A stretch of DNA of 64,000 bases from Rhodospirillales bacterium (GTDB lineage: Bacteria; Pseudomonadota; Alphaproteobacteria; Rhodospirillales; Shumkoniaceae): NCBI GenBank assembly GCA_028281785.1, contig JANQJG010000055.1, forward strand, positions 1 to 64,000. The letters are read 5' to 3'. This document shows positions 25,540-34,736 of this stretch, in pieces. The notes under the pieces were generated by a model that saw nothing but the letters and a program-made list of their open reading frames with translations, did not search any database and had not been told where the DNA came from. Position 1 is the first letter of the stretch; the number at the start of each line of letters is the position of its first letter. Both the position numbers and the translations under genes were made by a program.

Positions 25540-26277
25540 ATGAACCATCAACCACATATCGTGGTGGTGGACGACGATCCCGAGGTGCGCGAGATGGTGG
25601 AGGAGTACCTGAGCGCCCAGGGGTTTCGTTTGAGCGCCGCGCCGGGTGGAGGAGAGTTGAGATCGATCCTCGCGCGGGAGCGGGCAGATTTGGTTCTCCT
25701 CGACATCAAGATGCCGGGCGAGGATGGGTTGTCGCTGGCTCGGTACATACGCGAGAACTTCAATACCGGCATCATTATGGTGACGGCGGCTGGCGAGGTT
25801 GTCGATCGGATCGTCGGGCTTGAGATCGGCGCTGACGACTATGTAACCAAGCCGTTCGATCCGCGAGAGCTGCTGGCTCGCGTCAAGAGCGTTTTACGCC
25901 GGCTGGATTCAGACCGCCCGAAGAGCGACCTGTCGGATGCGAAACCGGCCAATGAGGTTCGGTTCGGACGATGCCTGCTCAATCTCGAGGCCCAAACGAT
26001 GCGGACCTTGGAGGGGGAGGCCGTGCCACTTACGAGCATGGAGTTCGACCTGTTGAAGGCTTTCGCGGCACGCCCAAACAGGGTCCTCACGCGCGACCAG
26101 CTTCTCGATCTTGCTCACAATCGTCCATGGGATCCCTTCGATCGGAGCATTGACATCCGCATCAATCGGATTCGCCGCAAAATCGAACCCGATCCGGCAA
26201 AACCGCAGACCATAAAGACCGTGCGGGGCGCGGGGTATGTATTTGTCCCGAAGGAGCCATCCGAGCCGGGCTCGTAA
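25540..26277 (+). CDS. OmpR-family two-component response regulator
   Basis: 245 aa. The receiver domain starts HIVVVDDDPEVREMVEEYL, the phospho-acceptor is Asp55 in LVLLDIKMPGEDGL, and the conserved Lys lies in DDYVTKPFDPREL. A C-terminal winged helix includes PLTSMEFDLLKAFAARPNRV, LTRDQLLD and IKTVRGAGYVFV. It binds DNA as a phosphorylated dimer to control transcription. It precedes a periplasmic binding protein gene and a hybrid kinase gene on the same strand, with gaps of 24 and 63 nt, so all three probably form one signalling operon. Target genes are not evident. Confidence 0.95.
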   Translation: MNHQPHIVVVDDDPEVREMVEEYLSAQGFRLSAAPGGGELRSILARERADLVLLDIKMPGEDGLSLARYIRENFNTGIIMVTAAGEVVDRIVGLEIGADDYVTKPFDPRELLARVKSVLRRLDSDRPKSDLSDAKPANEVRFGRCLLNLEAQTMRTLEGEAVPLTSMEFDLLKAFAARPNRVLTRDQLLDLAHNRPWDPFDRSIDIRINRIRRKIEPDPAKPQTIKTVRGAGYVFVPKEPSEPGS

Positions 26278-26301
26278 CTCGGGCGAAGTGGGGCCCTTGA
26301 A

Positions 26302-27120
26302 ATGACAGCGGCCGAAGAGCGGCAGGATTGGGCGACCAAGCGGTTCGGCTTGGCGCGATACTCCGTCTTGGCGTTGGCGCTGGGAGTCATCTGCGCCGCA
26401 GGTTCCGTCTCGGCCGATGCGTGTAGCATCCGTGTCGGATGGTCGCCCTATGCGATCTACACCTTCGTCGATGCCGACGGAAAGCTAACCGGGGCGGACA
26501 TTGAGATCCTGAGGGCCGTGGCCGCGGACATAGGCTGTGAAGTCACATTCGCGGACCTGCCCTGGCCTCGTATTCTTCGCGAGATTGAAAAGGGCACGCT
26601 CGACGCGACCTCAAGCGCCAGCCACACTGAAGCGCGCGAGGCTTTTGCCCACTTCTCCATACCCTACCGGCGCGCGGAAATGGCGGTCTACGTGCGGCGC
26701 GGGGAGGCGCGCAACTATCGGCTCGATGGCTTGGCTTCAATCTCGAAGACGGATTTCAAGCTCGGTGTGGTCAAGGAATACTACTATGGATCCGAATTCG
26801 AGGAGTTGCTCAAAAATCCAGACTTCTCCGCTCAGATCGATCCGGCGGTGGACAATCAGACCAGTATCCGAAAGCTCGTTCACGGCCGTGTTGACGGCAT
26901 TTTGGCGGAAGATGTCGGGGTCATCCTGGCCGAAGCCAGAACTCTCGGAGTAGGTGATTTCATAGAGCGCTATCCACTGTATCTCCCCGGCGACGAATTC
27001 CACATGATGTTCAGTCGGAAGTCCGTCTCCGAGGACCTCGTGGATTCGGTAAACCGCAGCCTCGAAGAGATGCGGTTGGATGGTCGACTTCAGGATATTC
27101 TCGGTCGATTCCTCAAATAA
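26302..27120 (+). CDS. Periplasmic substrate-binding protein (SBP_bac_3 type), probable sensory partner
   Basis: 272 aa. A hydrophobic signal segment (RYSVLALALGVICAAGSVSA) ends near ADAC at about residues 37-41. The type II periplasmic binding fold follows: VGWSPYAIYTFVDADGKLTG, DIEILRAVAADIGCEVTFAD, then IEKGTLDATSSASHTEAREA and a C-terminal VNRSLEEMRLDGRLQDILGR. No ABC permease or ATPase gene is nearby; it sits between a response regulator and a hybrid kinase. I therefore infer that it feeds ligand information to the kinase instead of serving transport. The ligand (amino acid or other) is unknown. Confidence 0.88.
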   Translation: MTAAEERQDWATKRFGLARYSVLALALGVICAAGSVSADACSIRVGWSPYAIYTFVDADGKLTGADIEILRAVAADIGCEVTFADLPWPRILREIEKGTLDATSSASHTEAREAFAHFSIPYRRAEMAVYVRRGEARNYRLDGLASISKTDFKLGVVKEYYYGSEFEELLKNPDFSAQIDPAVDNQTSIRKLVHGRVDGILAEDVGVILAEARTLGVGDFIERYPLYLPGDEFHMMFSRKSVSEDLVDSVNRSLEEMRLDGRLQDILGRFLK

Positions 27121-27183
27121 ATCAATGAATTATAATGGAATCTGATCGTCAACCAGGCTGAGGAGGCTTGGCAAGCCTTACGT

Positions 27184-30100
27184 ATGATGATCGAGAGATT
27201 CGTAACGTTTATCGGGAATGCCCGCCTACGACCCACGGTCGCTCTGGCTCTCATTCTGGGGCTTACGCTTCCGGTCAGTGTTTCGGTCTGGAGGGACCTT
27301 GGCGAGCGCCACGACACACTGATGGGGCATTTGAGGCTGGACCACGCTCGACTGGTCGAACTCTTGGCGATCGGCATGCAGACCCCGATCTGGGACGTGC
27401 GTCCGGACACCGGTCGTCCTCTGATAGACACCCTGATGCGCGACGAAAGAGTGACCTCCGTGACCGTGCGCTCGACTCTGACCGGCGACTTTCTTCGCGC
27501 GAATGATCCTTTGAGGCGCCACGGTGAGATCTTCTCCCTCGAATCGCCGGTGGTCAGAGACGGCGAGCGGATCGGCGCGGTTCGGGTGGAAATGAGCACG
27601 GCGAGTCTCGAAGCCGAGATTCGGCGACAGGGTGGGCAGGTCCTCGTGACGGGCCTGCTCCAACTCGCCTGCGGGATGATGATCTTGTTTCCGTTGCTCA
27701 GGTTCAAAGTCTTGTCGCCGGTGGATCGATTGGTCAGGCATTCACGGATTCTTGCCGGGGGAGGTCTCGATCAATCCCTGCGCTGGCGTCGTAGCGACGA
27801 ACTCGGCGTCCTCGGACGCAGCTTTGAGGAGATGCGGAAGTCACTTCGTCGCGTGGTTACAGATCTTGAGACGCGAAATCGCGAGTTGCAGGCGCGAGAG
27901 ATCGATCTCAATCGGCGCCGCCAAACCCTTCGAGCCATTCTGGACAATATGACGGACGGCATCACCTTGGTTGACGAAGATCTCAGGCTGCGCAGCTGGA
28001 ACGGGCGTTTCCTGGAGATCATGGGGCTGCCCAAGGAGTTGGTCCAGGACGGCATGCATATCGACGAGTTGATCGCCTTTGATATCGCTCGGCGCCGCTA
28101 TGCCTCGGATGATAGTGCGGAGATCAAGCGCACGATTTTCGAGAGCTACAGGCCCGGATACCCCCGCAAGACCGAATATGTCATGGCAAACGGCCAGCAT
28201 GTTGATGTGCGCCGCCGTCCGGTGCCTGGAGGCGGCTTCGTCAGTACATATACGGACGTGACCGAACAATTCGAGGCACGCCGTCGCGCCGACCAGACCT
28301 TGCGCCTGTTGGAAGCGATCATGGACGCCGTGCCGGCCGTGTTGCATGTCAAGGACCGTGAGCTCCGCTATCGCTTTGTGAACCGGCAGTTCCCATCCTG
28401 GTGGGGCGCGACGCGCTCGGAGGTGATCGGCAAGACAAATCGCGAGGTCTTTCCGCCGCATATGTTCGTCGAGACCGATGCCCGGGACCGGCAGGTCATT
28501 GAGACAGGCAAGCCGATCCCTTTCTATGAAGGCCTTTGTGAGCATCCGGACCATGACCCGATCGTAAGCTGGACGAGCAAGCTGCCTCTCTTCGACAGCG
28601 ACGGAGAGGTCTCCCACATCCTAACCGTGGATTTCGATATCACCGATCGCAAGCGCATGGAGCAGGAACGGCAACGATGGCTTCAGCTGCTTCAAGACGC
28701 GGTTGAGAGCATCGACAACGGGTTCGCTGTCTTCGATAGATCAGGCGAGCTCGTGATCTGTAACAATCCGTTCGCCGCAGTCTATGGCGAGACCGCGGAC
28801 CAGCTTGTCGGCGCCACGGCCGAGGGACTTCTGCCGAGATTCATTTCCCGCTGCCGGACACTAAATGGCCAGCCGGCCGAGGTCGCGGCGCAATCGATGC
28901 ATGAGACGTTCAATCTTTTCTGGTCGGGCAGCGGCGAGCCCATTGAAATCGAATTCAAAGACGGGCGTTGGATGATGCTCAACCGGCATGCCAGCCAGGA
29001 GGGCGGGCTGGTGATCATTCGAACCGATATCACCGATCTCAAAAATATGCAGCAAGCCTTGAGGGAGAGCGAGCAGAGGTTCCGGGGGATCGTCGAAACG
29101 CACCCGGTGCCCATCGCGATCCTATCCCAGAAGGACTGCCAAATACTCTATGGCAGCCCGGGGTTATTGGAACTCCTTCAGATTTCCGAGCAGGAACTGG
29201 CAGGCCCGAAATCGTTCGAAGATTTCGTGGACAGCGAGTGTCACGAGACCATGAAGACCGCCATAAAGGCGTCGGGTACCCTAAGCGCCGACGAGCTTTC
29301 ACTCAAGCGAGCTGACGGATCGGAGGTTGAGGTCGCGGTCACGGCACGTCCGATCCACTACGAAGGACTGCAGGCCCTCCTTGCCAGCTTTCTAGACTTG
29401 ACCGAGCGAAAGAAAGCCGAAGCGGAACTCGAGCGACATCGTGAGGCCCTGCATCAAAGCGAGAAGTTGGGGGCCTTGGGGGCGCTTCTCGCCGGTGTGG
29501 CCCATGAACTCAACAATCCATTATCCGTCGTCGTCGGACGCGCGATCATGCTGGAGGATTCGCTCGGAGCGACCGAGCACGCGGTCGCTGTCGCGCGGCT
29601 GCGGCGAGCGGCGGAGCGTTGTACCCGGATCGTCAGGACTTTTCTGGCCATGGCACGGCGTCAAGAGACGACACATGTCGTGGTTCATTGGTCCGATGTT
29701 GTCCAAGCGGCCCTTGATCTGGTCGGCTATGGCTTGCGGACCGGTGGTATCGATCTATCGGTTGATATTGATGAAAACCTGCCGACACTCCATGCCGATC
29801 CAGATCAGCTGACCCAGGTCGTCGTTAATCTGGTCGTCAACGCCCAACAGGCTCTCGCCTCGGTTCCGGAGCCACGTCGACTTCGGATTTCGGCCAAGTA
29901 CCACCCGCAGTCGGAGACCATAGAGACCCTGGTAACGGACAACGGCCCCGGCGTGCCGCCAAGTCTCCTTCCACGGATCTTCGAGCCGTTTTTCACGACC
30001 AAGCCGGTGGGGGAGGGCACGGGCCTAGGGCTATCCGTCAGCGATGGTATCGTTCGCGCGCATGGCGGAACCATTGCGGCAGAGCTCCGCGACTCGGGAG

Positions 30101-30564
30101 GAATGGCCTTTCATATCTCCCTACCAGCCGGCGGCTTGCCGGGCGAAGAGATAGCTGAGGAGGTCACCGATCTCGGTATCGTGGAGTCGAAGCGCATTCT
30201 TGTTGTCGATGACGAGCCGGAAATCGCAATGATGTTGGGAGACATCCTCACCAGCGATGGGCATCAGGTCAGCTTCGCGGGAAGCGGGCGCGAAGCCTTG
30301 GAGCAGATTATGGATGACGACTTCGATCTGGTCATCACGGATGTCAGGATGCCCGACCTCGACGGACCTGGACTTTTTCGAGAGATCCAGTCGGTCAAGC
30401 CGGCCCTTGCGGAGCGGACCGTATTCGTCACGGGCGATACTTTGAGCACGGCGGCCAAGGCGTTCTTTTCCGAGACGGAGAGGCCGGTGCTGGAGAAACC
30501 CTTTACCCCAGGTGAGGCGCGGCGAGTCGTTGGGAGGGTGATCGACGACTCCGAAGATAGCTAA
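27184..30564 (+). CDS. Hybrid sensor histidine kinase with HAMP, multiple PAS domains and receiver
   Basis: 1126 aa. A first membrane helix (about 15-33), a periplasmic region (about 34-155) and a second helix (about 157-176, VLVTGLLQLACGMMILFPLL) are followed by a HAMP-like linker. Several PAS domains follow (about 255-370, 380-490, 500-620, 630-750; for example ILDNMTDGITLVDEDLRLRS and IVETHPVPIAILSQKD). Then HisKA with phospho-His about 775 (GVAHELNNPLSVVVG), and HATPase with NLVVNAQQAL, VTDNGPGVP and FFTTKPVGEGTGLGLSV. The C-terminal receiver has LVVDDEPEIAMML and Asp about 1052 in VITDVRMPDLDG. It probably senses the adjacent binding protein plus cytoplasmic cues and phosphorylates the OmpR-type regulator. 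Confidence 0.93.
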   Translation: MMIERFVTFIGNARLRPTVALALILGLTLPVSVSVWRDLGERHDTLMGHLRLDHARLVELLAIGMQTPIWDVRPDTGRPLIDTLMRDERVTSVTVRSTLTGDFLRANDPLRRHGEIFSLESPVVRDGERIGAVRVEMSTASLEAEIRRQGGQVLVTGLLQLACGMMILFPLLRFKVLSPVDRLVRHSRILAGGGLDQSLRWRRSDELGVLGRSFEEMRKSLRRVVTDLETRNRELQAREIDLNRRRQTLRAILDNMTDGITLVDEDLRLRSWNGRFLEIMGLPKELVQDGMHIDELIAFDIARRRYASDDSAEIKRTIFESYRPGYPRKTEYVMANGQHVDVRRRPVPGGGFVSTYTDVTEQFEARRRADQTLRLLEAIMDAVPAVLHVKDRELRYRFVNRQFPSWWGATRSEVIGKTNREVFPPHMFVETDARDRQVIETGKPIPFYEGLCEHPDHDPIVSWTSKLPLFDSDGEVSHILTVDFDITDRKRMEQERQRWLQLLQDAVESIDNGFAVFDRSGELVICNNPFAAVYGETADQLVGATAEGLLPRFISRCRTLNGQPAEVAAQSMHETFNLFWSGSGEPIEIEFKDGRWMMLNRHASQEGGLVIIRTDITDLKNMQQALRESEQRFRGIVETHPVPIAILSQKDCQILYGSPGLLELLQISEQELAGPKSFEDFVDSECHETMKTAIKASGTLSADELSLKRADGSEVEVAVTARPIHYEGLQALLASFLDLTERKKAEAELERHREALHQSEKLGALGALLAGVAHELNNPLSVVVGRAIMLEDSLGATEHAVAVARLRRAAERCTRIVRTFLAMARRQETTHVVVHWSDVVQAALDLVGYGLRTGGIDLSVDIDENLPTLHADPDQLTQVVVNLVVNAQQALASVPEPRRLRISAKYHPQSETIETLVTDNGPGVPPSLLPRIFEPFFTTKPVGEGTGLGLSVSDGIVRAHGGTIAAELRDSGGMAFHISLPAGGLPGEEIAEEVTDLGIVESKRILVVDDEPEIAMMLGDILTSDGHQVSFAGSGREALEQIMDDDFDLVITDVRMPDLDGPGLFREIQSVKPALAERTVFVTGDTLSTAAKAFFSETERPVLEKPFTPGEARRVVGRVIDDSEDS

Positions 30565-30610
30565 GATGGGGTCTGCTGATGGCCAGCGAGCCGTCCGCCC
30601 ACGGGCGATG

Positions 30611-30826
30611 TCAGCCGAAAAGCCGGCGCAGCAAGCCAAGGCTCCTGGCGATGAAGCGTGTAAAGAGGCCGTGCCGCCGGGGCGAGAGCATGGCCGCTGC
30701 TCGAAGCTCCGAAGGGGTCACGCCGGCATCCGCCATCAGCCGGTCGGAGAGCCCATAAATGGTCCGCGGGTGGTCTGAGGAGGCAGCCATTCCGTGCAAG
30801 CTCTGATAAGCGATCATGGGTGACAT
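30611..30826 (-). CDS. Small DUF1127-like basic protein
   Basis: A protein of about 71 aa starting MSPMIAYQSLHGMAASSDHP. It contains IYGLSDRLMADAGVTPSELR, reminiscent of the DUF1127 'LSD..L.DIG..R.E' motif, and ends RFIARSLGLLRRLFG, a basic amphipathic helix. The ATG at 30826 follows GGAAGGGAAA; a longer frame reaches 30922. Convergent to the hybrid kinase gene. DUF1127 relatives in alphaproteobacteria are small regulators, some RNA-binding, of phosphate and carbon metabolism; that role here is only analogy. Confidence 0.6.
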   Translation of the reverse strand: MSPMIAYQSLHGMAASSDHPRTIYGLSDRLMADAGVTPSELRAAAMLSPRRHGLFTRFIARSLGLLRRLFG

Positions 30827-31236
30827 GGTCTGTTTCCCTTCCGTGTTCATTTGTGCCGTCCCTGATGGGTCGTTGGAGACCCTTCGTTTTGATGCTCTTG
30901 AAAGGTCGCGTGCGCCGAGCATTTCCTGAGACCTCTGATAAATTCAGAAAATACCAATCCGGTATTTCTCCAGGATTTCCCGCTTCAACGAGATTTGTTT
31001 CAATTGTTTCTGGGATTCATTTGCATTTCTAATCCGTCAGCGTCGCGTCCGGCATACTGCTCAGGCTACACAGAGCGCACACAATGCGCCCAGCGCGAGG
31101 CTCACACGGCGGCAGTTGACGAAATCACCGCCGGAAAGAATCGGCGGGGCGCATTGACAGCACTCCACCGAATCAATATGTTCCCCCTCCGACGAATCGG
31201 CCGCTTGGATACGGTCGTGGCAAGGATGCATTAAAA
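30827..31236. other. Intergenic region upstream of rpmJ
   Basis: Holds the divergent upstream regions of the small DUF1127-like gene and of rpmJ. No RNA gene or clear promoter hexamers found. Confidence 0.35.
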
Positions 31237-31362
31237 ATGAAGGTGCGGAACTCACTCAAGTCGGCCAAGATTCGAGAGAAGAACTGTGTCGTGGTTCGCC
31301 GCAAGGGCCGCGTGTTTGTCATTAACAAACGCAATCCGAAGTTTAAGGCCCGTCAGGGATAG
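31237..31362 (+). CDS. rpmJ: Ribosomal protein L36 (YkgO type)
   Basis: 41 aa: [20 protein letters not shown], then [20 protein letters not shown]. This is the longer alternative L36 form lacking the four zinc ligands of classic L36 (only one Cys remains). This is the usual type in alphaproteobacteria. A component of the large ribosomal subunit. It stands alone and is followed 28 nt later by an intrinsic terminator. Confidence 0.95.
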   Translation: MKVRNSLKSAKIREKNCVVVRRKGRVFVINKRNPKFKARQG

Positions 31363-31390
31363 CATCCTCGATTTTGTGAGTGGGTTGCGG

Positions 31391-31419
31391 CCGCGCCATC
31401 ATGGCGCGGTTTTTCTTTT
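31391..31419 (+). terminator. rpmJ terminator
   Basis: CCGCGCC AT/CAT GGCGCGG stem (31391-31409) followed by TTTTTCTTTT. Confidence 0.88.
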
Positions 31420-31531
31420 CCCCGCCTCTGTCGATCGCCTAAACTCTCTAAAACAGGGCCAAGCCGTATTCCCCATGGGTTGGCCGTTCGCTTGATTGCG
31501 TTACGATAATGCCCAAACCAGGAGCGTGGGC

Positions 31532-32773
31532 ATGACAGCCCCTAAGATCCTGAAACCCAACACCCCGGAACAGATCGCCGAGGCCGTGCAATGGGCGTTA
31601 TCCGAGCGTACGGCCTTCGAGGTGAGGGGATTGGGCACCAAACATGCGTGGGGACGGCCGTCCGATGCCCATCAAGTCCTTGATCTGTCGGATTGCTCGG
31701 GAATTGTACTGTACGAACCCGAGGAACTGGTTCTGAGCACCCATCCGGCGACGCCAATACAAGAGATCGCGAGCCTGTTGGCGGAGCACGATCAGCAATT
31801 GGCTTTCGAGCCGGCCGACTATTCGGCGCTTTTGGGAGGCGCCTCCTCGGGGGCCCGGAACGGCGGTACGATCGGTGGGGCGATTGCCTGCAATCTCTCG
31901 GGCCCCAGGCGGATCAAGATAGGAGCCGCGCGAGATCACATCCTCGGCTTCCAGGCGGTCACTGGACGGGGGGAGGCTTTCAAGTCGGGGGGACGCATGT
32001 TCAAGAACGTCACCGGCTTCGATCTGAGCAAGCTGATGTGCGGTTCGTTCGGCACCCTGGCGGTCTTCACGGAGCTCACCTTCAAGGTGCTTCCAGCCCC
32101 GGAGGATGTACGCACCGTTCTTGTCGTGGTTGACGAGGCGGCGGAGGCCGCCCGAGCCATGACGATATCGCTGCAAAGCCAGAACGATGCTTCGGGCGCG
32201 GCCTTCCTCCCCTCTCCGGTAGCCAAGCGCTCGGCGGTGTCGTTGATATCGGGGGCGGGCAAGGGGATCGCCGCGCTACGCCTGGAAGGTTTTGGCCCCT
32301 CGGTGGACTATCGGGCGTCGGAATTGGCGAAGTCGCTCTCCGAGTTCGGCGAGGTGAGCGAGCTTACCCGCCCGGGCTCCTTGGAGCTTTGGAGGGAGAT
32401 TCGCGACGTCAGCTATTTTTCCGGAGAGGATGATCGCCAGGTTTGGCGGCTGTCCGTCCCGCCGACGAATGGCCCGGATGTGGTCGCCGAGGTTCTTGCC
32501 TCGCTTGACGGAGATGCGCTTTTCGATTGGGGAGGCGGGCTGGTTTGGCTCGCGATATCAACCTGCACCGACGCGGGACATGGTATCGTCCGACAAGCCG
32601 CCGCGCGCCATGGCGGGTATGCGACGTTGGTGCGGGCCGGGGCGGACGTTCGCGCGTATGTGCCGGTTTTCCATCCCCAAGCGCCCGCGCTCGCAGCCCT
32701 TACGGAGCGGGTGAAGGAGAGCTTTGATCCGCATCGAGTCCTCAATCCCGGACGCATGTACGCGGGTATCTAG
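31532..32773 (+). CDS. glcE: Glycolate oxidase FAD-binding subunit GlcE
   Basis: 413 aa. FAD_binding_4 (PCMH) domain: FEVRGLGTKHAWGRP, LVLSTHPATPIQEIASLL, LLGGASSGARNGGTIGGAIA (FAD contacts) and KSGGRMFKNVTGFDLSKLMC with GSFGTLA. A C-terminal FAD-linked oxidase domain ends SFDPHRVLNPGRMYAGI. GlcE is the smaller flavin subunit of GlcDEF, which oxidises glycolate to glyoxylate at the membrane. The ATG at 31532 follows AGGAG with 7-nt spacing. glcF follows after 18 nt, but no glcD is in the window: the upstream neighbour is rpmJ. The large subunit must be encoded elsewhere. Confidence 0.92.
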   Translation: MTAPKILKPNTPEQIAEAVQWALSERTAFEVRGLGTKHAWGRPSDAHQVLDLSDCSGIVLYEPEELVLSTHPATPIQEIASLLAEHDQQLAFEPADYSALLGGASSGARNGGTIGGAIACNLSGPRRIKIGAARDHILGFQAVTGRGEAFKSGGRMFKNVTGFDLSKLMCGSFGTLAVFTELTFKVLPAPEDVRTVLVVVDEAAEAARAMTISLQSQNDASGAAFLPSPVAKRSAVSLISGAGKGIAALRLEGFGPSVDYRASELAKSLSEFGEVSELTRPGSLELWREIRDVSYFSGEDDRQVWRLSVPPTNGPDVVAEVLASLDGDALFDWGGGLVWLAISTCTDAGHGIVRQAAARHGGYATLVRAGADVRAYVPVFHPQAPALAALTERVKESFDPHRVLNPGRMYAGI

Positions 32774-32791
32774 GCGAGAGCAGGACGAGCG

Positions 32792-34081
32792 ATGCAGACC
32801 CGTTTCTCCTTGGCCCAGCTTGCCGATCCCAGGCTCAAAGAAGCGAACGACATCTTTCGGACTTGCGTCCATTGCGGATTCTGTCTCGCTACCTGCCCGA
32901 CTTACGTTTTGCTGGGGGACGAGCTGGACAGCCCGCGGGGGCGGATCTACCTGCTCAAAGACATGCTGGAGAACGACAAGCCGGCCTCTGAAAAGGTGGT
33001 GAAGCATATCGACCGCTGCCTCACATGCCTATCCTGCATGACCACCTGTCCCTCCGGCGTCGACTATATGCGCCTGATCGATCAGGGGCGTGTCCGCATC
33101 GAAGAGACATATCGGCGGCCGCTGGTGGATCGGATCATGAGAGCGACGTTGGGGATCGTTCTTCCCAATCCTTCGATCTTCAGGCTCTCGCTTTTGGGGG
33201 CGAAGATCGCGCGGCCGCTGAAATCGCTACTGCCACGACGACTCAGGTCCATGATCGAGATGGCGCCGCGCGCGATCCATAGACCGTCGGACGTTGATCG
33301 GCCACAGGTGTTTGGCGCTCAGGGGCCGCGCCGGATGCGGGTCGCCTTGCTCAATGGCTGCGCGCAGAAGGTCCTGCGCCCGGAAATCAACGAAGCGACC
33401 ATCCGGCTGCTCACGCGTCATGGCTGTGAGGTCGTGGTGGCCCGCGGTGCCGGTTGCTGCGGCGCTCTTGAGCTGCACATGGGCAAGGAGGAGACGGCAA
33501 AAAGGAAAGCGCGCGCTAATGTCCAGGCTTGGACGCGAGAGCTCGAAAAAGACGGGCTCGACGCGGTTGTCATCAACACGTCGGGTTGCGGAACCACGGT
33601 CAAGGACTACGGCCATCTGCTGCGCGAAGATCCGGACTGGGCCGAGGCGGCGGCGCGGATTGGAGAATTGGCCCGCGATGTGTCGGAGATTGCCGCCGGC
33701 CTCAGGCTCAAGACCCGTGTCATCGAAGATCCTCCAGTCGTGACGTATCATTCGGCCTGTTCGCTACAACACGGTCAGAGAATCCGCGAAGAACCCAAAC
33801 GTGTCCTCAAGGAGGCTGGATTTGAGCTTCGGGAGCCGGCCGAAAGCCATCTCTGCTGTGGTTCGGCCGGCACATACAATCTCCTTCAGCCGGAGATCGC
33901 CTCCCGGCTGAAGGAGCGGAAGGCAGTCAACTTGACGAACGCCGGGGGTGAGGTCATCGCCGCCGGAAACATCGGCTGCATCATGCAGATCGAATCCGCC
34001 GTTGACATGCCCGTGTTGCACTCCGTGGAGCTGCTCGACTGGGCGACCGGCGGCCCCAAACCGGGGGCCTTGTGCTCCTAG
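32792..34081 (+). CDS. glcF: Glycolate oxidase iron-sulfur subunit GlcF
   Basis: 429 aa. Two 4Fe-4S ferredoxin motifs lie near the N-terminus: CVHCGFCLATCPTY and CLTCLSCMTTCPSG. Two CCG (cysteine-rich) domains follow, with GAGCCGALELHMGKEE and SACSLQHGQRI...HLCCGSAGTYN. This is the electron-transfer subunit that passes electrons from the GlcDE flavins to the respiratory chain. Length matches E. coli GlcF. It is coupled with glcE, 18 nt away. Confidence 0.94.
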   Translation: MQTRFSLAQLADPRLKEANDIFRTCVHCGFCLATCPTYVLLGDELDSPRGRIYLLKDMLENDKPASEKVVKHIDRCLTCLSCMTTCPSGVDYMRLIDQGRVRIEETYRRPLVDRIMRATLGIVLPNPSIFRLSLLGAKIARPLKSLLPRRLRSMIEMAPRAIHRPSDVDRPQVFGAQGPRRMRVALLNGCAQKVLRPEINEATIRLLTRHGCEVVVARGAGCCGALELHMGKEETAKRKARANVQAWTRELEKDGLDAVVINTSGCGTTVKDYGHLLREDPDWAEAAARIGELARDVSEIAAGLRLKTRVIEDPPVVTYHSACSLQHGQRIREEPKRVLKEAGFELREPAESHLCCGSAGTYNLLQPEIASRLKERKAVNLTNAGGEVIAAGNIGCIMQIESAVDMPVLHSVELLDWATGGPKPGALCS

Positions 34082-34134
34082 CTCCTGGAGCACTCCGTCT
34101 TGGAACGGTCCGGCAGAGTTCCCATCTCCCGCTC

Positions 34135-34689
34135 ATGAATAGATGGTTTGCGGTGTGTGGCGCCGTTGCCGTCATCATGGGTGCCGGCGACGGCCAGGCG
34201 GCTCAGGATGATGAGCGGCTGGACGGGCTTTTCGAGCGATTGCTCTCGTCGGTGACGGTCGAGGACGCGCGGCCGGTCGAGCAGGAAATCTGGCGCATCT
34301 GGACGCATGCGGGCGTGGAGCGGGTGGATAGCTTGATGAGCCTCGGGATCGCTGCGATGTCGGGTGGGCATCATACTCACGCGTTGCGGATTTTCGATCA
34401 CGTCGTCTCTCTGGCACCGGATTTCGCCGAAGGCTGGAATAAGCGCGCGACCGTCCACTACCTGATCGGGGATTTCGAGGCGTCGATCGCCGACATCCAG
34501 AGAACCCTGGCCCTTGAACCCCGCCATTTCGGGGCGCTCTCCGGACTCGGGCTGATCTCCCTCGCGCTCGGCGAAGACGGCGCGGCCCTCAAGGCCTTTG
34601 AAAAGGCGCTTGAGATCCATCCCTATTTGCCGGCCGCCAAGGAATATGTTCCGAAGCTTCGCTTGAGGCTAGAAGGGCGGGGCATCTGA
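34135..34689 (+). CDS. Exported TPR-repeat protein
   Basis: 184 aa from the ATG at 34135, which gives a clean signal peptide (WFAVCGAVAVIMGAGDGQAA, cleavage about residue 20-22). The rest consists of tetratricopeptide repeats: ALRIFDHVVSLAPDFAEGWN KRA (in part), DIQRTLALEPRHFGALSGLG and ALKAFEKALEIHPYLPAAKE. The longer frame from 34072 overlaps glcF's end and lacks a signal. It likely mediates protein interactions in the periplasm; specific partners unknown. Confidence 0.82.
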   Translation: MNRWFAVCGAVAVIMGAGDGQAAQDDERLDGLFERLLSSVTVEDARPVEQEIWRIWTHAGVERVDSLMSLGIAAMSGGHHTHALRIFDHVVSLAPDFAEGWNKRATVHYLIGDFEASIADIQRTLALEPRHFGALSGLGLISLALGEDGAALKAFEKALEIHPYLPAAKEYVPKLRLRLEGRGI

Positions 34690-34736
34690 CGCCGCGGCCT
34701 TCAGCCTTTTTTGTCTTGAATGTGGAGGACTGAAGG

